NCBI GenBank assembly: GCA_030267325.1
Contig: JAJDJS010000024.1
Coordinates: 1-38,736 of the forward strand
Reading direction: 5' to 3'
Origin: Desulfosarcina sp. OttesenSCG-928-A07
GTDB taxonomy: Bacteria > Desulfobacterota > Desulfobacteria > Desulfobacterales > Desulfosarcinaceae
Length of the DNA stretch: 38,736 bases
Below are positions 17,951-25,281 of the stretch, piece by piece; positions within the stretch are counted from its first letter, which is position 1, and each line of letters starts with the position of its first letter. The notes below the pieces were generated by a model. That model did no database searches. It had not been told where the DNA came from and saw only the letters and a program-made list of their open reading frames with translations. The translations under genes and the position numbers were made by a program.

Positions 17951-18958
17951 TTACAGGGGGAACACCGCCTCCAGGATATAAAAGCACAGACCGCCCACAA
18001 GAGCGGAAGCCGGGATGGTGAGCACCCAGGCAATGATCAGGTTCCCGGCAATTCCCCATCGCACGGCGGAAAGGCGCTGGGTGGAGCCGACGCCGAAAAT
18101 GCAGGCCGTGATGGTGTGGGTGGTGCTGATGGGCGCGCCAAACAAGGATGCACCACTGATGACCAAGGCCGCCGAGGTTTCAGCGGCAAACCCATGAACC
18201 GGTTCCAGTTTGAATATCTTGTGCCCCATGGTTTTCACAATTTTCCATCCGCCCATGGCTGTACCAGCGGCCATGGCCATGGCACAGGCCAATTTGACCC
18301 ACAGCGGCACCACAATGGTTTCAATACAGCCGAAAATGAGCAAGGCCAGGGTAATGACCCCCATGGTTTTCTGGGCATCGTTCAGTCCGTGGCTCAGTGC
18401 CATGATGCCGGCGGAAAATATCTGGGACTTCCGGAAAAAGCGATTGGCAAAGGCCCTGTTGACCCGAAAAAACAAAATGGTAATGGCGCCCATGAACACC
18501 AGCCCCATCAAAAATCCTGCCAGGGGAGAGATAATGAGCGGCGCCACAACTTTTCCGAGAATGGATGCGGCATTCAGGGAATTGATGCCGGCATGGGCCA
18601 TGGCTGCGCCCATCAGTCCGCCGATCAGGGCGTGGGAAGAAGAGGACGGAATACCGAAATACCAGGTGATGGAGTTCCAGGAAATGGCGCCCATCAATGC
18701 GGCCAACACCAGAATGCGGCTTCCGGAAACCACATCCGGACGCACAATGCCGCTTCCCAGGGTGTGGGCTACTTCGGTTCCGAGGAGTGCGCCCACCAAG
18801 TTTAAAACCGCTGCCATGACAACTGCGGTCCGGGGCGTCAGCACCTTGGTGGACACCACTGTGGCAATGGCATTGGCGCAGTCGTGGGCACCGTTGGTAA
18901 AATCAAAAGCCAGGGCCGCAATGATAATCAGGACCAGCAGAAGGGGTATCTCAAACAT
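17951..18958 (-). CDS. pit: PiT-family inorganic phosphate transporter
   Basis: This 335-residue, strongly hydrophobic protein has about ten membrane segments. The two inverted PiT signature copies are visible as 'FTNGAHDCANAIAT' near the N-terminus and 'ALSHGLNDAQKTMGVI' in the second half, plus 'SSSSHALIGG' and 'ISTTHTITACIFGVG'. It should import phosphate (as metal-phosphate) with H+ or Na+. Its start overlaps the end of the DUF47 gene by 8 nt, so the pair is translationally coupled. Confidence 0.93.
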   Translation of the reverse strand: MFEIPLLLVLIIIAALAFDFTNGAHDCANAIATVVSTKVLTPRTAVVMAAVLNLVGALLGTEVAHTLGSGIVRPDVVSGSRILVLAALMGAISWNSITWYFGIPSSSSHALIGGLMGAAMAHAGINSLNAASILGKVVAPLIISPLAGFLMGLVFMGAITILFFRVNRAFANRFFRKSQIFSAGIMALSHGLNDAQKTMGVITLALLIFGCIETIVVPLWVKLACAMAMAAGTAMGGWKIVKTMGHKIFKLEPVHGFAAETSAALVISGASLFGAPISTTHTITACIFGVGSTQRLSAVRWGIAGNLIIAWVLTIPASALVGGLCFYILEAVFPL

Positions 18959-19577
18959 TTTTCAGGACCGCTTCATCAATGGTTTCGGCCAGCATGATGA
19001 TCCGGCGCATAATCATCTCCAGGCGACTGTAGACCTGGGTCCATTTCATGATGTCCACAATGTCGGACGAAGACGGCTTTTCGATGTCATACATTTCCAT
19101 CAGCCCCATATTGAGCAGCATGTCGCACTCATCCCGAAGGGAACGAAACTCCTTGGTGCTGTGACTGTCCCGTCTTTCCGAAAGGCCTTTGAGCATCACA
19201 CCGGTGAGATGGGCCATTTCGTCAAGCTTGTGCACCGTCCGGCGCATGGGAAACCGAAGTCGGGGAAAGGCGAAAATATACAGGCGGTTGGACATGTTGT
19301 ACAACATGTCAATGGCCTCTTCCTGATCCATGCTGATGCGCAGAAGGTCTTCACGGTCAATGGGGGTGATGAAGGTCTGGGACAGATGCCGGAGGATGGC
19401 CAGCTGAAGGGTATCCCCTTCTTCTTCCAAACGCGTGATTTTTCGGTGGGGAAGCTCAATGTCGGGCAGATCTTCCAATATCTCCAGCGTGGCCCCGGTC
19501 ATGGAACACAAGATGGCATTCTGCTCCAATAATAATTCAAAAAAAGGGGCTCCCTTGGGCAAAAGGGCTTGAAACAT
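18951..19577 (-). CDS. DUF47/PhoU-like phosphate transport accessory protein
   Basis: This 208-residue all-helical protein belongs to the DUF47 (TIGR00153) family, which is regularly paired with PiT transporters and thought to modulate them as PhoU does for Pst. Recognisable pieces are 'KITRLEEEGDTLQLAILRHL', 'FITPIDREDLLRISMDQEEA' and 'IDMLYNMSNRLYIF'. ATG 19577 is preferred over the ATG at 19583: AGGAG directly abuts the latter but lies 6 nt from the former. The leader contains an 11-bp inverted repeat (19598-19639), a possible control element. Confidence 0.9.
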   Translation of the reverse strand: MFQALLPKGAPFFELLLEQNAILCSMTGATLEILEDLPDIELPHRKITRLEEEGDTLQLAILRHLSQTFITPIDREDLLRISMDQEEAIDMLYNMSNRLYIFAFPRLRFPMRRTVHKLDEMAHLTGVMLKGLSERRDSHSTKEFRSLRDECDMLLNMGLMEMYDIEKPSSSDIVDIMKWTQVYSRLEMIMRRIIMLAETIDEAVLKNV

Positions 19578-19597
19578 GCACATCTCCTGTAAAAATG

Positions 19598-19639
19598 GAG
19601 ATTGCTTTTTCAGTGCGCAAAACGGCCCAAAGCAATCTC
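19598..19639 (-). promoter_or_regulatory. 11-bp perfect inverted repeat in the leader of the DUF47-pit operon
   Basis: GAGATTGCTTT (19598-19608) and AAAGCAATCTC (19629-19639) are perfect inverse copies separated by 20 nt, and end about 21 nt upstream of the DUF47 start codon. In the transcript the hairpin would be followed by CATTTTTAC and then the Shine-Dalgarno. It could be a regulator's operator or an RNA hairpin affecting expression; no Pho-box-like direct repeat was seen. Confidence 0.55.
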
Positions 19640-19642
19640 AAT

Positions 19643-19681
19643 CAAAAAAAAGCCCCCCGTGGTCTGTTTCCATCGGGGGGC
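19643..19681 (-). terminator. Intrinsic terminator of the ferredoxin gene
   Basis: On the minus strand, GCCCCCCG (stem, 8 bp, pairing 19674-19681 with 19652-19659) closes a 14-nt loop and is followed by eight or more U residues (19643-19651 read in reverse). It lies about 30 bp past the ferredoxin stop and insulates it from the DUF47-pit operon. Confidence 0.9.
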
Positions 19682-19709
19682 CAAACTTCTTTTCCAAATC
19701 GCCGACAAA

Positions 19710-19898
19710 TTAGTTTTCTTCAACTGTGATGGCTTTGGTCTCACACACTTCAACACAGCTCTCACAACCAAGACATTCGTCCGCGTTTACGGGAACTGAT
19801 TTTTCGTCCTGCATTTCAAACACTTCCACGGGACACACATCCACACATTCTTCACAGCCCACACATTTTGCTTCATCAACAGTCGGGGTAAAAGCCAT
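19710..19898 (-). CDS. 2[4Fe-4S] ferredoxin
   Basis: The 62-residue protein has two cluster motifs: C12-x2-C15-x2-C18-x3-C22 ('CVGCEECVDVCP') and C42-x2-C45-x2-C48-x3-C52 ('CLGCESCVEVCE'). It is a small acidic clostridial-type electron carrier for low-potential cytoplasmic redox reactions, as expected in a strict anaerobe. The second motif ends CE rather than the usual CP. AAGGAGG lies 8 nt before ATG 19898; an open extension to 19958 has no support. It is monocistronic, with its own terminator. Confidence 0.95.
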   Translation of the reverse strand: MAFTPTVDEAKCVGCEECVDVCPVEVFEMQDEKSVPVNADECLGCESCVEVCETKAITVEEN

Positions 19899-19978
19899 TT
19901 TGAAAATCCTCCTTATAGGTATATGGCACGGGCGCTGATCCACATGACAAGCCCCCATCGCGTTTTATTGGGAAAGGG

Positions 19979-20005
19979 CTTATATCAAATCAAGCAACCC
20001 GTCAA
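19979..20005 (-). promoter_or_regulatory. Candidate promoter of the ferredoxin gene
   Basis: Read on the minus strand: TTGACG (20005-20000), a 15-bp spacer, then TATAAG (19984-19979), about 80 bp before the start codon. The hexamers are good but the spacer is shorter than the usual 16-18 bp. Confidence 0.4.
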
Positions 20006-20071
20006 GCGCTGAAACCGCTTTTTTTTAGAAGGGGGTGAACTATACGTAACAACTTATTTTGGTTTATTTTT

Positions 20072-21079
20072 TTAGCTTTCCGACCTGTTGCGGACCAGAA
20101 GAATCAGGGTGTTGGAAACAGACTTGCCGCCCTGGCTTGCCGGGGAATCCAACGCCGTGCCGGAAGGTGTCAGGGCACGGATCACGGCTCGCGGGTCATG
20201 GTTCACCGCAACCATCAGGGTGACGGACAGATACGCATCAGAAACGCCACTCTCCAGACGCATCCAATCATCGGACACCGAAGCGGCAAGGTCGACCCGG
20301 ACCGCCAGATCTTTTAGTATGGGTTCAAGTAGCGGCGGTGTGTTTTTTTCCGGTATCTTCAGATGGATCGTGGCCAAGGTGTTAAGGCCCAGGGCATCTT
20401 CATAATATTCCACCAGGGTATCCATGATTGCCGGACTTGTGGTGACCCACAGGTTTGAAAGATCCGGATCCTTTGCCGCCACCATGGCCCAGGCGCGGAG
20501 CCGCTGGAGGGTTTGACGGGCGCCGAGGTCTTCGGGAAAGGCTTTGGCCCGGATCCCATTCCGGTCAAAATCAGGGGTATCCGCATCTTCCAGCACATCC
20601 AGAAATCCCTGCTCCAGGGTTTTGAATTGGTCCAGATCCGTATTCAGCGTCTCAACAGCCATGTCGTTTTCCTGGGCCACGGCCAGAAAAAGCCGGGCAC
20701 TGAAAATCAGGTCCGTTGTTTCGACAGGTTCTGCCGGATCGCTGTATTTCTTGATGTCTGCCCGAATCCGGCTCACCGCGGTTTCATCAAAAAAAGGCAC
20801 CGCGTCTTTTTGACCGGAAAGAAAATCCGTACCTGCAGTGGATTTTCCGGGACTCAGCCGGCCCCATTGGAACAACTCCGCAAGGGTCTTTCCGAGCTTG
20901 TCCGTATCATCTGAAACAGGCGTCCGGAGCTGAATTTTTCCCTGGTCCGAAAGCGCAGTCAGGCTGTCATGGGCCGGCGGATCCATGGGCTGATACACCA
21001 CCACCGGTCCCACCAGCGCGGCCAGTGTCTCCGCAACTGCCGGCGAAATATAGGTAAACGGCATATAGGTCGGGGTCAT
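20072..21079 (-). CDS. Protein of unknown function, downstream of the CysK-CysRS fusion
   Basis: This 335-residue soluble protein has no signal peptide, membrane segment or Cys-rich motif. Its opening 'YMPFTYISPAVAETLAALVG' and 'VVVYQPMDPP' are followed by a mostly helical, acidic body. A central segment ('LIFSARLFLAVAQENDMAVE') looks amphipathic. No catalytic motif or family was recognised. AGGAG lies upstream of ATG 21079. It begins 31 bp after the fusion gene, so it is probably co-transcribed with the nuclease, tmk and CysK-CysRS genes. A role linked to those is only inferred from that position. Confidence 0.7.
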   Translation of the reverse strand: MTPTYMPFTYISPAVAETLAALVGPVVVYQPMDPPAHDSLTALSDQGKIQLRTPVSDDTDKLGKTLAELFQWGRLSPGKSTAGTDFLSGQKDAVPFFDETAVSRIRADIKKYSDPAEPVETTDLIFSARLFLAVAQENDMAVETLNTDLDQFKTLEQGFLDVLEDADTPDFDRNGIRAKAFPEDLGARQTLQRLRAWAMVAAKDPDLSNLWVTTSPAIMDTLVEYYEDALGLNTLATIHLKIPEKNTPPLLEPILKDLAVRVDLAASVSDDWMRLESGVSDAYLSVTLMVAVNHDPRAVIRALTPSGTALDSPASQGGKSVSNTLILLVRNRSES

Positions 21080-21110
21080 GGGGATGCATCTCCTGTTGTT
21101 TCATAAAGAT

Positions 21111-23405
21111 TTAGGGGGTTTTTGGATCTCCGGCCCGGGCATCCCGCACCACGACGCCCATGGAAAGAAGCTCATCCCGCAGCTGATCGGCAAGCTTCCA
21201 GTTTTTTTCTTTCCGGGCCTGGTCACGCCGGGCCATCAATGCGGCCACTTCCGGATTTTCAGGTTCAGTGTCAAAATTGAAAATATGCACCACCTCATTG
21301 ATGCGCTTGAATGTGGAAAGAATCTTTTCCGCATCTGCCGCGTCAAGGGATTCGTTCCGAACCAGGGTGTTGATGCGTTTGACAACAGTAAACAGCGCAG
21401 CCAGGGCAGCGGAGATATTGAGATCATCATCCATGGCAGTGGTAAAACCGATCCGAAGATCATAGCACAGCTGATCCACATCACTGTACGGGGTTTTGCC
21501 CTGCACTGCCTTGAGCCCCTGGATACAGGCATCCAGACGGAAAAGGGTTTTCCGCACCCGCTCAAGCCGGGCTCTGGAAAAACTCACCGGTTTCCGATAG
21601 TTGACGGAAATCAGCCAGTACCGGATCTCCCGACCGGTAAACCCCATGTCCAGAAGTTCCCGAACAGTCAGGGCATGGCCTTTTTCATCCACTTTTTTGC
21701 CGTCCACCAGCACCCGGTCACAATGAATCCAGTATTTGGCCAGGTTTTTTCCGGTCAGGGCATGGGCAATGGCAATTTCATTTTCATGGTGGGGAAAGCT
21801 CAGTTCCCGGCCGGCGCAGTGAATATCGTAAAAATTTCCCAGATAATGCATGGACATGGCCGCGCACTGCAAATGCCAGGACGGCCGCATATTGCCCCAG
21901 TGGGTTTTGGTGTAAATGCCCCGCTTGAGTTCGGACAGGCGGGTGCGTTTGAGGAGCGTAAAATCCCGTGGGTTGTCTTTTTCGTATTCATCCAGATCCA
22001 CGGTGGCACCCAGCCTGATTTTGTTGGTATCCACCCCGGACAATCGGCCGTAGCCCTTGTCCTTTGAAATATTAAAATAGATGGATCGCAACTTTTCATA
22101 GGCATAGCCTTTATTAATCAGGGCATCGGCCAGTTCGACCATTTCATCCACATGTTCGCTGGCCCGGGGGTAATGCTGGGCCGGTTCAATGGCGAGATTT
22201 TCCAGATCCTGATGAAATTCCCGGATGTGCATGTCGGTGAAGTCTTCAAGGGTCATGCCGGCGGCTTCGGAGCCGTCAATGGTTTTGTCGTCCAGGTCCG
22301 TGATATTCATCACCTGGTTCACCCCATATCCCCGAAGCCTCAGATATCGGGACAAAAGATCGGAAAACACAAAGCGCCGAGCCTCTCCCACATGCATGCG
22401 GGCGTGGGCTGTGGGACCGCAGGCATACATGGCGACCTTTCCCGGATGAAGGGGCTCAAACCGCTCTTTTTTCCGGGTCATGCTGTTGAAAAAAACAAGT
22501 TCGTTTTTTTCCTTCACATCAAAAAGCGATGTGGACAGGTACCGCTCACCACCGTCCGGAAAAATCACCACCAGAAGGCCGCTTTCCATAGACCGGGCAA
22601 TATCAGCCGCCACCACCATGGCCGCGCCGCTGCTCATCCCCACCATGAGGCCTTCTTCTTTGGTCAGGCGCCGGGTCATTTCAAAGGCTGGCTCATCCTC
22701 CACATTGATTTTCTGGTCCAGCCATTTTTTGTCATACAATTCGGGCTGATACGCCTCTTTCATGTTTTTTAGCCCCTGGAGACGGTGCCCCAGATACGGT
22801 TCCACCCCAATGATCTGGATGGCAGGGTCATATTCCTTGAGTCGCCGGGAAAGCCCCATGACCGTGCCGGTGGTACCCATGGTGGCCACCAGATGGGTCA
22901 CGGCCCCGCCGGTCTGCTCCCAGATTTCAACGGCCGTGCCCTGGTAATGGGCCTGCCAGTTGGCTGGATTGTTATACTGGTCGGTGGTGAAATACAGATC
23001 CGGATATTCCCGGACCAGACGGTAAACTTCTTCAATGGCGCCGTCTGTTCCCAGGTGACCGGGCGTCAACAGAATATCCGCGCCCCTGGCCCGCAGAATT
23101 TTCTGGCGTTCCACACTGGCCGCCTCGCTCATGGCCAGAAGCAGACGGTATCCCTTGATGGAGCACACCATGGCCAGACCAATGCCGGTGTTGCCGCTGG
23201 TGGCCTCAATCACGATTTTATCCCGGGTCAGCTCGCCGGACCGCTCCCCTTCCTCAATCATCCGCAAGGCCGGACGGTCTTTGATGGAGCCACCGGGGTT
23301 GAGATATTCCAGCTTGGCCAGAATACGAACATTCGGGTTGGGATTGAGATGGCGGATTTCCACCAGGGGGGTGTTGCCGATGTGGTTAAGAAGATGATAA
23401 CTCAT
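21111..23405 (-). CDS. Cysteine synthase - cysteinyl-tRNA synthetase-like fusion protein
   Basis: A single 764-residue frame encodes two enzymes. Residues ~1-300 are a PLP-dependent O-acetylserine sulfhydrylase/CBS-type domain: 'LNPGGSIKDRPA' with Schiff-base Lys42, 'ATSGNTGIGLAM', 'GTTGTVMG' and 'GMSSGAAMV'. Residues ~305-764 follow cysteinyl-tRNA synthetase. Zinc ligands Cys329 ('ACGPT'), Cys514 ('WHLQC'), His539 and Glu543 ('FPHHENE') are kept, as is the family C-terminus ('ARKEKNWKLADQLRDELLSMG'). However, HIGH reads HVGE (338-341), KMSKS is replaced by KVDEK (about 571-575), and the usual GGGSDL before FPHHENE reads CAGREL. The domain order suggests making cysteine and then activating it. 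Whether it still charges tRNA is uncertain. ATG 23405 is chosen over TTG 23444. Confidence 0.88.
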   Translation of the reverse strand: MSYHLLNHIGNTPLVEIRHLNPNPNVRILAKLEYLNPGGSIKDRPALRMIEEGERSGELTRDKIVIEATSGNTGIGLAMVCSIKGYRLLLAMSEAASVERQKILRARGADILLTPGHLGTDGAIEEVYRLVREYPDLYFTTDQYNNPANWQAHYQGTAVEIWEQTGGAVTHLVATMGTTGTVMGLSRRLKEYDPAIQIIGVEPYLGHRLQGLKNMKEAYQPELYDKKWLDQKINVEDEPAFEMTRRLTKEEGLMVGMSSGAAMVVAADIARSMESGLLVVIFPDGGERYLSTSLFDVKEKNELVFFNSMTRKKERFEPLHPGKVAMYACGPTAHARMHVGEARRFVFSDLLSRYLRLRGYGVNQVMNITDLDDKTIDGSEAAGMTLEDFTDMHIREFHQDLENLAIEPAQHYPRASEHVDEMVELADALINKGYAYEKLRSIYFNISKDKGYGRLSGVDTNKIRLGATVDLDEYEKDNPRDFTLLKRTRLSELKRGIYTKTHWGNMRPSWHLQCAAMSMHYLGNFYDIHCAGRELSFPHHENEIAIAHALTGKNLAKYWIHCDRVLVDGKKVDEKGHALTVRELLDMGFTGREIRYWLISVNYRKPVSFSRARLERVRKTLFRLDACIQGLKAVQGKTPYSDVDQLCYDLRIGFTTAMDDDLNISAALAALFTVVKRINTLVRNESLDAADAEKILSTFKRINEVVHIFNFDTEPENPEVAALMARRDQARKEKNWKLADQLRDELLSMGVVVRDARAGDPKTP

Positions 23406-23483
23406 GGCAGATGATGTCCGTCCGAGGTTAATGCGATCTATCAATCAAAAACGGGAGATAAAGAATATACCGAAAGTTGGGAT

Positions 23484-24134
23484 TTAAACCGGCAACCGGT
23501 CCGTCAGCACCGCTTCAATCCGGGCACTTACCGCGCCTTCATCCCCATCCGCGTCAATCACCGCAAATCGCTTCGGTTCCTGCCGGGCCAGTTCCAGATA
23601 CCCGTCCCGCACCTTGTGATGAAAGGCAAGGGCCTCTTTTTCAAACCGGGATTCTTCCGCCTGGGCCGCATCCTGGTGAATCCGGCGCCAGGCCCGGTTC
23701 AGCCCCGCTTCCGGCGGCAAGTCGAGCAGAAGGGTCAGATGGGGAAAAAGATCGCCGCAGGTTATCCGGTGAAGCTCACGGATTGTCTCGATGGAAAGCC
23801 CTCTGGCATATCCCTGATACACCCGGGTGGCATCAAAAAACCGGTCTGAAATCACGGTTTTTCCAGCTTCCAGGGCCGGACGGATACAGGTTTCAAGATG
23901 CTGTACCCGATCTGCGCCATAGAGCAAAAGCTCTGCTATGGGCGCCAGAAAGGTGTTTTCAGGATTCAGCAAAATGGACCGGATCTGTTGTCCGATAGCG
24001 GTTCCCCCCGGCTCCCGGGTGGTGATCACCTCTTGGCCGGATGCCATCAGCCACTGGGCCACGGTTTGGATCTGGGTGGTTTTACCGGAACCTTCAATGC
24101 CTTCCAGGGTGATGAAAAACGGCGGTTTAATCAT
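23484..24134 (-). CDS. tmk: Thymidylate kinase
   Basis: This 216-residue kinase phosphorylates dTMP to dTDP. P-loop 'LEGIEGSGKTTQ', 'REPGGTAIGQQIR', the DR(F/Y) motif in 'ISDRFFDATRVYQGYARGL' and the LID 'RAWRRIHQD' are all present. The ATG at 24134 overlaps the end of the upstream YhaM-like gene by 8 nt, pointing to translational coupling; a GTG at 24146 is the alternative. The tmk - CysK-CysRS gap is 78 bp. Confidence 0.95.
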   Translation of the reverse strand: MIKPPFFITLEGIEGSGKTTQIQTVAQWLMASGQEVITTREPGGTAIGQQIRSILLNPENTFLAPIAELLLYGADRVQHLETCIRPALEAGKTVISDRFFDATRVYQGYARGLSIETIRELHRITCGDLFPHLTLLLDLPPEAGLNRAWRRIHQDAAQAEESRFEKEALAFHHKVRDGYLELARQEPKRFAVIDADGDEGAVSARIEAVLTDRLPV

Positions 24135-25107
24135 TTTGCGCCCCACTGGCCGCTACTGTTCCGCCTTTGAAAAAGTGCCGTTCCAAAAGCCGGTGATAGG
24201 GGGTCCACGATCCGCTTGACGGGTCTTTGGCCACATATTCACGGATGCTGTTCACCCGGGCATCCATTTCATCAATATAGTTGAGCAAGGCGGCTTCAAG
24301 GGTTTTGGGCGGCTCGGGGGAGCCGAATTCCCGTGTTCCATGATGACTGACAATCATGTGTTTGAGAAGGTTTGCCGTCAGCTCCGGAAAATCTGGAATG
24401 GATTTGAGTTTCTCATCCACCATGGAAATGCCGATCACAATGTGGCTGAGCAGTCGTCCTTCATCGGTGTAGTCAATATGGGTGGCATAGGTCATCTCCC
24501 GCAGTTTTCCCACATCATGGAGAATCACGCCGGCCAGCAGCAAATCCCGGTCCACGCCGTCGTTTTCGTAATGGATGGCAATCTTTCTGGACAAAATCGC
24601 CATGGACAGGGTGTGTTCCAGAAGTCCGCCGATATAGGCATGGTGCATGTGTTTGGCAGCCGGGGCATGGGTGAAGGCCGCAACAAAATCCGCATCCTCC
24701 CAGAAGGCCTGCAAAAGCTGCTTGAGGTGCGGATTTTCCATGCTGTCCATCATGGCCTTCAACTGACTTGCCATTTTTTCGATGTTGCGCGACGTTGCCC
24801 GGAGAAAATCCGCTGGGCTCACCTGATCCGCCCCAGCCAGAACCATTTCTTTGATCACCATCTGGAGCGCGCCCCGGTATTCACCGATCTGGGCTTTGAC
24901 CTGAACAAAATCGCCCTCCGAAACTGCGGAAATCACTGTTTCCACCTGATCCCACATCACCCCCCGGATCTGACCGGTTCGGTCGGAAAGGGTCACATTG
25001 AGAAAAGGCCGACCGTCTTTCCGGTTGGCGATATTTTTTTCGGACAACAGAAAAATTCCGTCCACCGCATGACCTGCGGAAAGTTCCGATACAAAGGGTT
25101 TGCCCAT
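24127..25107 (-). CDS. YhaM-like 3'-5' exoribonuclease (OB fold plus HD domain)
   Basis: About 326 residues. An N-terminal OB-type nucleic-acid-binding domain ('FLNVTLSDRTGQIRGVMW', 'GDFVQVKAQIGEYRGALQMV') precedes an HD domain: 'HHAYIGGLLEHTLSMA', 'LLLAGVILHDVGKLREM' with the HD pair, and 'HMIVSHHGTREFGSPEPP'. This is the layout of the YhaM/CBF1 family of metal-dependent 3'-5' exonucleases. Several starts are close together; ATG 25107 has AGGT at a proper distance, ATG 25113 and GTG 25131 are alternatives. It opens the minus-strand operon nuclease-tmk-CysK/CysRS-unknown and is divergent from lptD. Confidence 0.88.
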   Translation of the reverse strand: MGKPFVSELSAGHAVDGIFLLSEKNIANRKDGRPFLNVTLSDRTGQIRGVMWDQVETVISAVSEGDFVQVKAQIGEYRGALQMVIKEMVLAGADQVSPADFLRATSRNIEKMASQLKAMMDSMENPHLKQLLQAFWEDADFVAAFTHAPAAKHMHHAYIGGLLEHTLSMAILSRKIAIHYENDGVDRDLLLAGVILHDVGKLREMTYATHIDYTDEGRLLSHIVIGISMVDEKLKSIPDFPELTANLLKHMIVSHHGTREFGSPEPPKTLEAALLNYIDEMDARVNSIREYVAKDPSSGSWTPYHRLLERHFFKGGTVAASGAQND

Positions 25108-25148
25108 TGCCATGACCTGTTTTAAACCCACCTAAAAAGCCAAAGTTG

Positions 25149-25177
25149 TTGCATTTTTTGTCAGATTTGCTTTATAT
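25149..25177 (+). promoter_or_regulatory. Candidate lptD promoter
   Basis: TTGCAT (25149-25154), a 17-bp spacer and TTATAT (25172-25177) form a plausible sigma-70 promoter about 100 bp before lptD. The leader then holds a short inverted repeat AAGCGG...CCGCTT with an 11-nt loop near 25199-25221, significance unknown. Confidence 0.4.
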
Positions 25178-25281
25178 GGAATTTTTCATTGATGCGCAAG
25201 CGGTTACCACTTTTCCGCTTACCGGCGCATGTACCTGAAGCCCCTTTTTTCTAAAAACCTGTTACTTTCTGAAATCTACTG

